Shown piece after piece: positions 15,338 through 23,111 of a stretch of 64,000 nt of DNA. The notes beneath the pieces are model-generated. The model saw nothing but the letters and a program-made list of their open reading frames with translations. It was not told the origin of the DNA and ran no database searches. Numbering within the stretch: the stretch's first letter is position 1; the number at the start of each line of letters is the position of its first letter. Position numbers and translations under genes: made by a program. This DNA is from DATLGB01 sp037724045 (GTDB lineage Bacteria; Actinomycetota; Thermoleophilia; Solirubrobacterales; Solirubrobacteraceae), in contig JBBJOW010000006.1 of NCBI GenBank assembly GCA_037724045.1, positions 1 to 64,000 of the forward strand. The letters are read 5' to 3'.

Positions 15338-16147
15338 TTAGAGCAGTAGAAACTCGCTGGCGGCGTCGCGATTGACACCCTCCGACGCGGTCCACCAGCA
15401 TGCTGGATACACTTGGTCAACGTAACGACGGCTGGGAAGCTCCCGATCGCGGTACGGCACAAAGCGATCCTTGTATCCGCGGTGCTTCGTGGTCTCGAGC
15501 ACTGAGCAGACACCGAGGATCCCGATCAGAACGTCGCGCTCGTCCTTGTTGCCCTTGACGCGTCGGAGGAGCTCCTGGCCAGCCGCTGATGCGGTGAGGG
15601 CAGGGTCAGCTCGCTCGAACTCGCTCAGCAGCTCGCCAACGAACGTACGGTCCACTGCGTCTGCGGTTGGGTGCTCCTCCTCGCAGAAGAGCATGAGGTC
15701 CAGCCATACGTAAGCGAGATCGTCGCGTCGGACGCCGCCCCATTTGAAGCGCTCGAAGTTCAGAATGTTCCGGTCGATCGCTCGGGTCTCAGGATGACCG
15801 CACACGGCGCACCAGGGCCCCTCGCGGGACGATTCGAACGAGTGCGGTGTCAGGTGCCGGCCCAGAGCAAAACTCCCAAGCGCCGAGCGAAGATCGAGGC
15901 GGCGAGTTCTCAAAGAGGTCAGGAAGGCGGCCGCCACATCCTCGCTGGTCGTCGCCGCGATCGCGTCAATGGTGCCCGCTACGACAGTGTCGTGATCGGC
16001 CTGCAGAGGGCGCTCAAACATGACCCCAGCCTCGACCGCCCTTGCTAGATCCTCCGCTGGCGTGACGTGGTCCGCACGCCAGCCTCCCTTCGACCAATAG
16101 GTATTCAGAAGGATCTTGACTGCGGCGGGGTCCGGTCCTGGCATCAT
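15338..16147 (-). CDS. Conserved-looking protein of unknown function, island 2
   Basis: 269 residues from the first of two ATGs (16147, 16144); a TTG at 16168 is also open. N-terminal part: ILLNTYWSKGGWR, then a helical region with AGVMFERP. The middle holds the stretch LRTRRLDLRSALGSFALGRH and a CAVCGH pair of cysteines that could bind zinc. The C-terminal part has KGNKDERDVLIGILGVCSVLE and ends with aromatic residues. I have an impression of similar actinobacterial proteins, but no function is known to me. It is the last gene of the minus strand before the tRNA end, in the cargo position. Confidence 0.72.
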   Translation of the reverse strand: MMPGPDPAAVKILLNTYWSKGGWRADHVTPAEDLARAVEAGVMFERPLQADHDTVVAGTIDAIAATTSEDVAAAFLTSLRTRRLDLRSALGSFALGRHLTPHSFESSREGPWCAVCGHPETRAIDRNILNFERFKWGGVRRDDLAYVWLDLMLFCEEEHPTADAVDRTFVGELLSEFERADPALTASAAGQELLRRVKGNKDERDVLIGILGVCSVLETTKHRGYKDRFVPYRDRELPSRRYVDQVYPACWWTASEGVNRDAASEFLLL

Positions 16148-16211
16148 CGGCTCGGCACACGATCGCAAACGGCGTCAACCAAAGCCGCGGCCGTTGCCGG
16201 ACGTGGCGCCG

Positions 16212-16421
16212 TCAGGCCGGGATGCGGACGGCCGAGGCGTAGATCACGTCGCCAACCCAGTCGCCGGTCTCGTTGTCAGACGCGATGAGAAACACGTCGT
16301 CGGCGACCTCGGGGTCGGACTGTGCAATCGACGCGAGGTACTCCAGCGCAGCCGCACGATCGTCCACGAACCATTCCATGAGATTGCCAACGTCGGAGAA
16401 GATCGAGTACGTCATGGACAT
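16212..16421 (-). CDS. Small acidic protein of unknown function, island 2
   Basis: 69 residues from ATG 16421 (a second ATG at 16415). Sequence features: TYSIFSDVGNLMEWFVDD, then AALEYLASIAQSDP and FLIASDNETGDWVGD. The composition is that of a folded acidic alpha/beta protein, not a shadow frame. Neither ATG has a good ribosome site. It stands between the 269-residue protein and the gene at 16444, all on the minus strand. Confidence 0.55.
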   Translation of the reverse strand: MSMTYSIFSDVGNLMEWFVDDRAAALEYLASIAQSDPEVADDVFLIASDNETGDWVGDVIYASAVRIPA

Positions 16422-16443
16422 AGCGACAATGAGGGTAGACCTG

Positions 16444-16794
16444 TCATCCAGGGATCTCAACGACGTCGACCACGCAACCGAGCAGCTGCTCAGGCCGGCC
16501 CCAGACCGACCAATGGCCCGGACGACCCGTCTTGGCAACGCACAGGCCTCGACCGCCCACGAGTTCCAGCGCAGCCACATGGCTACCGATCTTCGGCAGC
16601 GCGCGAGCGAGCTGAACTGCAAGTTCGAGCGTGTCGAATGTCGAGAGCGCCATGTGGATGACAGTGGCAACGCGTTCCGGACCGCGTGGATCCCGGTCGA
16701 GTTCGTAGTTCGAGCAGAAAGCGTTCCCAAAGGCGGCGTCCTCGCGAGCCCGGCACACCCGGTAGAGCCGACGGGACTCGACGACAACATGCAC
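16444..16794 (-). CDS. Protein of unknown function downstream of the integrase
   Basis: 116 residues from GTG 16794; the open frame continues upstream, but that part is antisense to the integrase gene and Arg/Ser-rich. Recognisable order: strand-like start (HVVVESRRLYRVC), a middle with FCSNYELDRDPRGPERVATV, helices MALSTFDTLELAVQLARAL and a Gly-rich end (GRPGHWSVWGRPEQLLGCVV). No family known to me. It starts 31 bases after the integrase stop, so it may be the last gene of the relaxase operon. Confidence 0.5.
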   Translation of the reverse strand: MHVVVESRRLYRVCRAREDAAFGNAFCSNYELDRDPRGPERVATVIHMALSTFDTLELAVQLARALPKIGSHVAALELVGGRGLCVAKTGRPGHWSVWGRPEQLLGCVVDVVEIPG

Positions 16795-16825
16795 CGCGAT
16801 CGGGCTTCTGCTCGACGCCCCGGGC

Positions 16826-17890
16826 TCACAGGCCGTTCCTCGCCTGGAGGATCGCCGCCTCCGCGTCGAGGCGTGGCTGGTGGTCGAGTTCGTCGATGAC
16901 GTGCCCATAGCGCGTGAGCGTGAGACGGGCGTCGTGGCCGAGCTGGCGGGCGACGTAGATCACGCTGCGGCCCTCGTGGAGCAGCAGGCTCGCGAAGGAG
17001 TGGCGCAGGGTGTACGGCGTGGCGTATGCGACTCCGGCCGCCGCAAGCGCGCGTCCGAAGGCTCGGCGGCGCCAGGATTGGTAAGCGGGCAGCGACCAGG
17101 ACCCGCCCGACTGGCTGGGGAAGACGAGCCCAGTGGTTGCGCCTGCGTGGCTCCAGCTGTCGAGGTCCTCGCGCAGTGGCTGGAGAAGCCGGACGGTGCG
17201 GTGCTGGCGGGTCTTGGTGTCGGCGATCTCGCCCAGCGACAGCGCGCGCTCGATGAGCAGCGTGCTGTCCCGGACGTCGTCCCAACGGAGCGCCAGCGCC
17301 TCACCTGGCCGCAGGCCGGCATAGGCGAGGACGGAGAGCAGCGTCGCGTCACGATCGCTCACGGCGGCACGCATCGCCTCGACGGTGACCGGCGCGAGTG
17401 GTCGCACCTCACTGCGGGGCGGTCGCCTTGCCTTCCTTACCAGCCGAGCCGGGGTGCGTGCGATCCGTTCGAGCTCGACGGCCCGCTCGAGGATCCCGCC
17501 GAGCAGCTCGAGGGCCTGGCGGACGGCGACGGGCCCGGAGCCGGCCGCCAAGCGGTCGGCCTGCCAGCGGGCGATCTGCTCAGCCCGAAGGTCGCGGAGA
17601 GCGATGGCACCGAGGTACGGCGCGAGGTGGTGGTCGTAGAGGCCGGCGTAGTGCTTGCGGGTCTTCGGCGCAAGCGTCACGGCGTGGGTCGGTGCCCAGG
17701 TGGCGGTGACGAACTCATCGAGCGGCTCGCGGCCGGCGTCCAAGGTCGCGACAGCACCGAGCTGCCGGCGGCGCGTGACCTCGGCGTCGAAGCGCTGAGC
17801 GTCGACCTTGCGAGCGAAGGATTGGGACCGGTTTCGCCCGCCGACACGAAACCGGACGACCCACGCGTCCTTGTGACGGTGGACGCTCAT
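16826..17890 (-). CDS. Tyrosine-type site-specific integrase
   Basis: Integrates and excises island 2 at the tRNA-Ala(CGC) gene. ATG 17890 overlaps the excisionase stop (ATGA) and gives 354 residues. N-terminal arm-binding domain (VRFRVGGRNRSQSFARK), SAM-like core-binding domain (about 55-150), catalytic domain with Arg about 194 (YAGLRPGEALALRW), Lys about 226 (DTKTRQHR), Arg about 296 in YTLRHSFASLL, His about 319 in QLGHDARLTL and nucleophile Tyr about 328 (LTRYGHV). The first His of the usual HxxR box is Tyr here, a tolerated variant. It looks intact. Confidence 0.95.
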   Translation of the reverse strand: MSVHRHKDAWVVRFRVGGRNRSQSFARKVDAQRFDAEVTRRRQLGAVATLDAGREPLDEFVTATWAPTHAVTLAPKTRKHYAGLYDHHLAPYLGAIALRDLRAEQIARWQADRLAAGSGPVAVRQALELLGGILERAVELERIARTPARLVRKARRPPRSEVRPLAPVTVEAMRAAVSDRDATLLSVLAYAGLRPGEALALRWDDVRDSTLLIERALSLGEIADTKTRQHRTVRLLQPLREDLDSWSHAGATTGLVFPSQSGGSWSLPAYQSWRRRAFGRALAAAGVAYATPYTLRHSFASLLLHEGRSVIYVARQLGHDARLTLTRYGHVIDELDHQPRLDAEAAILQARNGL

Positions 17891-18240
17891 CGCCGGTGCC
17901 TCGGTGGGTGGCTGAGGCGGGTCATCGCCTCGGTAAGCGGGCCGGTCAACGCGGCGCGCGGTCGCACCGAAGGAATCGGCGCGAGCCATGTCTGTACCGC
18001 TGGGTAGGGAATGAGCCAACGCCCTCCCCGCTTGACCGCGGCGAGCTCGTGCCGGCCGATGGCGTTACGGACCACGCGTTGGCTGACGCCGAGGCAGCCG
18101 GCGAGCGAGCTGACGGTGTAGGCGGGCGGCGGCGAGACCGGCTCCGGCGGCGGGCGCTCCACCAGCTCGCGTAGCGCGGCGACTGCCTCGGGGTCCGCAG
18201 CGAGCGCCTGGAGGATCGCGGCGGCGAGCGGGTCTGACAT
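17887..18240 (-). CDS. Excisionase-like helix-turn-helix protein
   Basis: 117 residues, ATG at 18240-18238 sharing one base with the relaxase stop (TGATG), and a stop overlapping the integrase ATG. The C-terminal half has the MerR/excisionase fold: TVSSLAGCLGVSQRVVRNAI (helix-turn-helix), then RHELAAVKRGGRWLIPYPAV (wing). The N-terminal part is helical, Ala/Pro-rich and probably flexible. Placement directly before the integrase supports a role as recombination directionality factor, although a regulator is also possible. Confidence 0.82.
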   Translation of the reverse strand: MSDPLAAAILQALAADPEAVAALRELVERPPPEPVSPPPAYTVSSLAGCLGVSQRVVRNAIGRHELAAVKRGGRWLIPYPAVQTWLAPIPSVRPRAALTGPLTEAMTRLSHPPRHRR

Positions 18241-20831
18241 CAGCGCCCGATCCCCCGCGCATCCTCGTGGTCTCGCACCTGCAGTCGGCCCGAGTCGAGC
18301 GCAAGCGGCTGAGCTTCGCTGCGCTGCAGTGCCAGTGCGAGACGGGCGAGAGGTTCCGTGTTCCGGTCGTTGTCGCCGCGCGGGCCGTACTCGTCGCGCT
18401 CCCACGGTTGGTCGCGGGAGACATAGAGGTGATTGGCCTCGCGGCCGCGGGTGAGAGCGGTGTATCCCCATTCCTGGCAGAGCCCGGCGTCGGCGAGCAC
18501 GAACGCGCGATCGACCGTGGCGCCTTGCGCCACATGGCAGGTCATGGCGTATCCGTGAGCCAACGCGGGCTCACCGTTCCTAGTCCGCGAGCGCAGAAAT
18601 CTCTCACCGAGAGTTGCGGAGCGCGTCGCCGTCGCGAGCGTCACCTGGCGCTTGACGACGTCGATCGCGGTCACCGTCGCCCGCTCGCCGTTGACGAGCC
18701 CGAGGTCGAGTGCGTTGCGCCGCACCACGATTCGATCGCCGACGGCGAAGTCTCGACCGGCGATGCGGATCTCCTCCCCAGCGAGCCGGCCCTGCTGGCG
18801 GAGGCGGCTCCGAGCGCGAGTGTTCAGGTCATGAACGTCGGACCGCCGGGCAGCGATCATCACTGCGTCGGTGTCGCTCGCGGCGAGCCAGTCAGCAACC
18901 ACTCGATCCCGCGTCGCCTCGGCGTGGCTGTCGATGTGGACACGGCCGTGCTCTCGGTACGCCGCGAGCGCGGATTCGACGCGGCCGTCGCGTAGGTCAT
19001 CTACCGCGCGTCGCTCCCAAACTTCCACCTGCCTGCGGTTCTCGACCAGCTCGGTCGCGTGGCCGCGGCGGACGAGGCCGCGGAAGGCGCCACCGGCCTC
19101 GAGCTCGGGCAGCTGGCGGTGGTCGCCGACCAGGACGAACTTCCCAGCGCTCCGCTCGACGTGCCGCGCCAGGGCCGCCGCATCGCGTGTCCCGAGCATC
19201 CCTGCCTCGTCGATGACAAGGACCACGCCGAGGGGAAGCGGTGATCCTCGGTCGAGGCCTCCGATGAGCGCCGCAACGCTCGTGCTGGGAATGCCCGCAC
19301 CCTGCTGCAGCTCACGCGCGGCGCGGCGGGCGACGGCTGCGCCGACAACCGGATGACCAGCCTCAGTCCAGGCGGCGTGCGCGGCGGCGAGGGCGAACGT
19401 CTTGCCGGTGCCCGCCCGTCCGGCGATGACGGCGACTGCATCGCCGCGGGTCGTCAAGGTCTGCACCATTGCGCGCTGCTCGGGGGAGAGCGTCGGCCGC
19501 GCCTCTAAATGGGATTGAACGACTGCTTCGGCGACTTGACCACGGCCAGTCGCCCGCCCGTTCTCTACTGCCGACATGAGCTCCTGCTCGAGCGCCAGAA
19601 GTGCGGCGGTGGTGTACCGGCGATCCTCGGCGGCAACTCGCATGACCCGACCGTCGCGACGGCGGAAGATCTCGCGCTCGCTGGCGTCTGCGATCGGCAC
19701 GACCGACGAGGAGGCGAGCAGCTGTTCGACGGCTCCGTCGATCCGGTCCGCATCGAGCGGAGCGCCTGCGGGGAGGTGATCGCAGAGGGCGATAACGGCA
19801 TCGCGACGCGTGAAGGTGGGCCGCTTCGCAGTGAGTCGTTCGCCTGCGAGAAGCTCGTCGACGGTCTTCCTGATCGACGCCGCGGGCTGAACTTGATCGG
19901 CGTGTGCCTGTGACGGCAGGCGATCCGGCCCCCAGCCCAGACCCTCGGCGCGTTTGCGCCAGCCGGCGAACAGCTCGTGCGGCCCCAACGATCGGTCCTT
20001 GCCGGACCTGGTCGCCAGCGCGGCGGCTTCGGCTGCGCGGTTGCCCGACGTGCCCTGACGGGTCAGGGCCGCCTCGATCTCCGCCCGGCGTCGGCTGAAT
20101 TCACGGCGCACAGACTCAGGCACTCCATCGATTTCCGCGATGCCCTTAGTGACCGGCGTCCACGCAACGCCGAGCGACCGAGTGAGCTCGGCGCGGAGCA
20201 CCGCCTGGTAGACGCGGCTCGACGCGGGCGCGTAGGCGTAGATCCGCCGGCCGTCGAGCGCCGACCACAGCCCGTCAGGTCCGCGAGCCACATTGGCTAT
20301 CACCGTGTGCGTATGCAGCTGCGGATCGCCGGCGCGGGACGCGCGATGACGGAAGGTCGCGGCTAGGAAGCCTTCCGCCGTCTCGACAGTCGCACCGCCG
20401 GCGCCTCGTCTCACCGCCGCCGCGCTGGACTCGAGGTAACCCAGCGCCTCGCGTACAGCGCGATCGTGGGAGTCGCGCACCATCCGCCGCACCTGCGGCG
20501 ACGCCGTGCCGAAGACGACGCTGACGCTCTTCGGTGCCGAGAACGTCACGTCGAACGCCGCGACGGACACGCGTCGGCCGTCCTGACGAAGCGGTCGACC
20601 GGTCAGGGGATCGATGCCGTCGAGCAGCTGCCGCAGATGCTCGGGCCTCACACCACCTCGAAGCCCGAGGATCGCCGCACCTCGGCCCGCCCATTCACCG
20701 CGGGCCTCGTGCGGATCGACGTAGTAGTCCTCGAGACCGGACCCGAGGCTGTCCGCGACATCGACGCGATCATCGGCCTGCTCGAGGTAGTACTTCGCCT
20801 GCTCGGAACCCAGCTTCGCGATTGAGATCAC
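18240..20831 (-). CDS. MobF-family relaxase with RecD-like helicase domain
   Basis: Nicks and unwinds the element's DNA for transfer; cytosolic, acting at oriT. 863 residues. The TrwC-like relaxase domain (1 to about 300) has Tyr pairs near the N-terminus (KYYLEQ at about 13, EDYYV at about 36) and the metal motif HRASRAGDPQLHTH (about 162-175). The helicase part has Walker A GRAGTGKT (about 471-478), Walker B VIDEAGML (about 539-546) and a late MTCHVAQGATVDRAFVL motif. It is shorter than TrwC/TraI because the C-terminal extension is reduced. First gene of the relaxase-excisionase-integrase operon. Confidence 0.95.
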   Translation of the reverse strand: MISIAKLGSEQAKYYLEQADDRVDVADSLGSGLEDYYVDPHEARGEWAGRGAAILGLRGGVRPEHLRQLLDGIDPLTGRPLRQDGRRVSVAAFDVTFSAPKSVSVVFGTASPQVRRMVRDSHDRAVREALGYLESSAAAVRRGAGGATVETAEGFLAATFRHRASRAGDPQLHTHTVIANVARGPDGLWSALDGRRIYAYAPASSRVYQAVLRAELTRSLGVAWTPVTKGIAEIDGVPESVRREFSRRRAEIEAALTRQGTSGNRAAEAAALATRSGKDRSLGPHELFAGWRKRAEGLGWGPDRLPSQAHADQVQPAASIRKTVDELLAGERLTAKRPTFTRRDAVIALCDHLPAGAPLDADRIDGAVEQLLASSSVVPIADASEREIFRRRDGRVMRVAAEDRRYTTAALLALEQELMSAVENGRATGRGQVAEAVVQSHLEARPTLSPEQRAMVQTLTTRGDAVAVIAGRAGTGKTFALAAAHAAWTEAGHPVVGAAVARRAARELQQGAGIPSTSVAALIGGLDRGSPLPLGVVLVIDEAGMLGTRDAAALARHVERSAGKFVLVGDHRQLPELEAGGAFRGLVRRGHATELVENRRQVEVWERRAVDDLRDGRVESALAAYREHGRVHIDSHAEATRDRVVADWLAASDTDAVMIAARRSDVHDLNTRARSRLRQQGRLAGEEIRIAGRDFAVGDRIVVRRNALDLGLVNGERATVTAIDVVKRQVTLATATRSATLGERFLRSRTRNGEPALAHGYAMTCHVAQGATVDRAFVLADAGLCQEWGYTALTRGREANHLYVSRDQPWERDEYGPRGDNDRNTEPLARLALALQRSEAQPLALDSGRLQVRDHEDARGIGR

Positions 20832-21216
20832 ATATGACTGACGGACGACTTTCGCGAGCTGGGGGTTCGGACGGCGAATCTTTATGTACTGCGCGTCGAG
20901 CGCGCCCCCCTCGCCCGGAGCCGGCTGCGGCGCGATCGGCTGTCTCCGGCAGAGCGGTAACTCGACGTAGTCGCCCCCTCGGTGCCCCGCGGATTGCGGC
21001 CGGCACCGGCACGGAGTGCAGGGGTGTGATCGCTGTTGTCTTTGGGTTCCTTGCTTCCTTTGGATCCCTTATGTCTTGGCCTGGCTTGCCTGGGTTGGCT
21101 TTGGGCTGAGGCGACTTGGCGTTCTTGCTGTTTCGGGGCTTGGCCCATATGGATCTGTCTTGTCTTTTTTGGGTGCTTTCCGAAAGCAGGGTGATAGACT
21201 TCCCGCTGGAGACGCC
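20832..21216. other. Divergent intergenic region, candidate oriT
   Basis: 385 bases between the divergent relaxase and helix-turn-helix genes, with no credible gene. From about 21025 to 21180 the plus strand is T/G-rich and almost lacks A (repeats of cttgg, ttcctt, tgcctgg), unlike the surrounding DNA; the complement is correspondingly A/C-rich. A short inverted repeat gctttc-c-gaaagc lies at 21175-21187 and a ccatatgg palindrome at 21145-21152. Location next to the relaxase, base skew and inverted repeat fit an origin of transfer. Promoters for both directions must also lie here. Confidence 0.5.
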
Positions 21217-21678
21217 ATGACGCGCAAGGAACGTGAACGCAGCTACGCGGAGGCCGTCGAGGAGGTGCAGCACCTCGACAAGGCCGAGCACGCGATCCTG
21301 AACGGAGACCGAGTTGAGGCCGCGAAGTCTTTGGCCGCGGCCCGGCGCCGGCGCCTTCGCAACGCCCCGGCAATCCCCGTAGCCGTCGCCGCAAAGCTGC
21401 TGAAGGTCTCCGAGCCGACGATTCGGAGCTGGCTCGACACCGGGGTGCTCGACGACGCCGGCACTAAGCCACGCGCCGTGAGAGTTGAGAGCATCGTCCG
21501 GGTCCACCGCTTGCTCGCCGACCTCCGGGAGCGCGGCCAGGATCGCAACATCCGCAGCGCCCTCCTCGCGCGCCTGGACGACGAGGTGACGCTCAAGGAC
21601 GACCGCCTGCGCGAATCGCTCGCGGGCATGCGCCGCGGCCGCGGTGACCGCCCGATCGTTGCGGGAACCGACCGCTGA
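21217..21678 (+). CDS. Helix-turn-helix protein, probable antitoxin
   Basis: 153 residues, ATG 21217. The N-terminal half is a charged helix (TRKERERSYAEAVEEVQHLD); the middle has a MerR-like DNA-binding motif, VAAKLLKVSEPTIRSWLDTG, followed by a short wing; the C-terminal part is helical and ends GRGDRPIVAGTDR. The stop overlaps the candidate toxin start (CTGA). Order and coupling match type II systems in which the DNA-binding antitoxin precedes a RelE/ParE-like toxin. The inverted repeat at 21175-21187, 30 bases upstream, is a candidate operator. Confidence 0.7.
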   Translation: MTRKERERSYAEAVEEVQHLDKAEHAILNGDRVEAAKSLAAARRRRLRNAPAIPVAVAAKLLKVSEPTIRSWLDTGVLDDAGTKPRAVRVESIVRVHRLLADLRERGQDRNIRSALLARLDDEVTLKDDRLRESLAGMRRGRGDRPIVAGTDR

Positions 21679-21950
21679 CCTGGGTCGTCTGGCGGACCGA
21701 CGAGGCTGAGGAGGATCTCCGGGGTCTGCGGGCCGACGTACAGAAGCGCGTACTCGCTCTCGAGTCCGACCTCGCTGCTCGTGGATGCGAGGCCGGCGAC
21801 TACCGGCTCACCGGCACCGGTGTCGACCATCTCTGCTGTGCTCATCTCAAGCGCGTGACTGGTAGCTGGCGCCTTGGGATCCGCGCCGGCGCGGCCACGC
21901 TTCGCCTTCGGATTAGAACGACGCCTGCCGAAGAGAAGGGTGCGTCGTGA
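21675..21950 (+). CDS. RelE/ParE-like toxin with an apparent CTG start
   Basis: 91 residues. The frame opens after a TGA at 21645-21647 and has no ATG, GTG or TTG at its 5' end. The only sensible start is CTG at 21675, overlapping the antitoxin stop as CTGA, the same geometry as the ATGA/GTGA couplings elsewhere here. Protein landmarks: WVVWRTDEAEEDLRGLRADV, then RLTGTGVDHLCCAHLKRVTG and SWRLGIRAG. The order (N-terminal helical hairpin, then strands with an LTG and a Lys/Arg pair before SWR-GIR) fits the RelE/ParE fold. The stop overlaps the next GTG (GTGA). Confidence 0.62.
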   Translation: MTWVVWRTDEAEEDLRGLRADVQKRVLALESDLAARGCEAGDYRLTGTGVDHLCCAHLKRVTGSWRLGIRAGAATLRLRIRTTPAEEKGAS

Positions 21951-22381
21951 CTCTCGTCATCTTCCTGTCTGTCGTGCCTGGGGCGTTGCTGTTGTTCAGC
22001 CGCGCAGGTAGACGCGTGGGATCGGTCCCTGGCACCGCGCTCGTCTCGGTGCTCGTTCTCACGGCGGCGGTTGTCGTCGCGATCGCGATCAGCCCCGTGG
22101 CGGAAGGAAAGGACGGAGAGCGGCTTGGAGTTGCGACGGTAACAGGTGCTTGTGTCTGCGCCATTGGGCTCGTGTACGTCTGGATCGGCGCAGCGATGTC
22201 CCGTGCGCATCCCTGGCAGGTGGTCGTCGTATGGGGAATCTCGCTGGTGCCGTACCTCTTCGTGCTGTTCTGGCTCGGGCTGTACGTCAGCACGCTCCAG
22301 AGCTCGGACGAGGCAGGTCGCCCCGCGACCGCGCCAAGGGTCACGGCTGGATGTTGCCTTCGCTCGAGGCGACGATCTTGA
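21947..22381 (+). CDS. Four-helix membrane protein, island 2
   Basis: 144 residues from GTG 21947, which overlaps the toxin stop. Hydrophobic segments at about residues 2-18, 28-49, 61-83 and 89-112; the remaining C-terminal tail is polar and Arg-rich (LRSRRRS). No family recognised. Coupling to the toxin-antitoxin pair suggests cotranscription. The last 40 bases overlap the end of the convergent gene at 22341-22529, so the tail may be a recent extension. Confidence 0.6.
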   Translation: MTLVIFLSVVPGALLLFSRAGRRVGSVPGTALVSVLVLTAAVVVAIAISPVAEGKDGERLGVATVTGACVCAIGLVYVWIGAAMSRAHPWQVVVVWGISLVPYLFVLFWLGLYVSTLQSSDEAGRPATAPRVTAGCCLRSRRRS

Positions 22382-22529
22382 GGCCGGAAGGATCCCGCTG
22401 ACCGACCTTGATCCCCGCCGCGAGCCCAGCGAGCAAGAGCGTGACGAACGTCCACCGCTTGCGGAGGACTGCGATGGCAAGAGCTGCAGCACCGCAGTGG
22501 AACACTGTCCAATAGCGCCTCCAGAACAT
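22341..22529 (-). CDS. Small membrane protein, island 2
   Basis: 62 residues from ATG 22529, selected because GGAGGAG lies seven bases upstream; the GTG five codons earlier lies within that site. A basic N-terminus (MFWRRYW) is followed by two hydrophobic segments (about residues 8-20 and 25-39) and a polar tail (KVGQRDPSGLKIVASSEG). It is convergent with, and overlaps, the membrane protein at 21947-22381. Function unknown. Confidence 0.62.
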   Translation of the reverse strand: MFWRRYWTVFHCGAAALAIAVLRKRWTFVTLLLAGLAAGIKVGQRDPSGLKIVASSEGNIQP

Positions 22530-22599
22530 GGTTCGCTCCTCCACCGGTTGCGACGCTACCCGAGAACCAGTCAGATGGCGATCGGTACCTTGACCGACT

Positions 22600-22917
22600 A
22601 TGACTGAGTGGACTGCTGAAGCCGTGCGCGCTGCTCTCGAAATCGACGCGGCTTACCTTCCAGTCGACGTACACGAGGTGCGCTTGGATGGACAAGACGT
22701 CGTGATCGAATTCACGACCAGCACGCGCCCCGGCTGTCGTTTCGCGTTCGCCGAGGCGGCTTTGCCCACAGGACGTTGGGTCGAGGACACGATGAAGCAC
22801 GAGACCCCGGACATGTATGCCACCGACATCCGAGTCCACCTGCTGGAACAGATCGAGGCCGAGGGTTGCGGACTCCCCGAGGACTACGCGCCCGGCGAAC
22901 TGACCTGGGTCGGCTGA
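22600..22917 (+). CDS. Small acidic protein of unknown function, island 2
   Basis: 105 residues, ATG 22600. A folded alpha/beta pattern: a helical start (TEWTAEAVRAALEID), then strands DVHEVRLDGQDVVIEFTTS and RFAFAEAALP, a charged helix DIRVHLLEQIEAEG and an aromatic end. It resembles small immunity- or chaperone-like proteins in size and charge, but I recognise no family. It is the last gene before the right attachment site; the region after it holds the arm-like repeat. Confidence 0.65.
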   Translation: MTEWTAEAVRAALEIDAAYLPVDVHEVRLDGQDVVIEFTTSTRPGCRFAFAEAALPTGRWVEDTMKHETPDMYATDIRVHLLEQIEAEGCGLPEDYAPGELTWVG

Positions 22918-22921
22918 GTTC

Positions 22922-22944
22922 CCGGGCGAACTCAGGGCGAGCAT
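22922..22944 (+). repeat. Candidate integrase arm site, right
   Basis: ccgggcgaactcagggcga followed by gcat, the same orientation as 15215-15237 with one mismatch. It starts five bases after the last island gene and ends about 100 bases before the right attachment core. A 7-bp inverted repeat ttggctc-gcca-gagccaa (22990-23007) and a 10-base direct repeat gtggtgacc (23018 and 23028) lie between it and the core. Confidence 0.6.
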
Positions 22945-23044
22945 GGTCTGCGCCGGAGGCGGTTATCGCGCGTCAACGCTCCGGTTGATTTGGCTCGCCA
23001 GAGCCAACGCGTGTCTCGTGGTGACCTGTGGTGACCCCCCGAAA

Positions 23045-23087
23045 TGGATCGCACCCAGGAGGTCGTGAGTTCGAGTCTCACTAGCTC
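23045..23087. repeat. Island 2 attachment repeat, right copy
   Basis: 43 bases identical to the 3' part of the tRNA-Ala(CGC) gene at 15099-15141. No tRNA 5' half precedes it, so this is the displaced copy produced by integration. Confidence 0.92.
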
Positions 23088-23111
23088 GCCCGGGAATGCT
23101 GAGCGGTCGGC

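Larger units (their letters stand above)
15099..23087. mobile_element. Island 2: about 8-kb integrative mobilizable element in tRNA-Ala(CGC)
   Basis: Bounded by a 43-bp direct repeat (15099-15141 within the tRNA, 23045-23087 at the far end). It encodes a coupled relaxase-excisionase-integrase operon, a divergent helix-turn-helix/toxin/membrane operon and several small unknown proteins. No type IV secretion genes, coupling protein or replication gene are visible, so transfer would need a helper conjugation system; hence mobilizable rather than conjugative. A 23-bp direct repeat near each end may be an integrase arm site. Confidence 0.9.
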
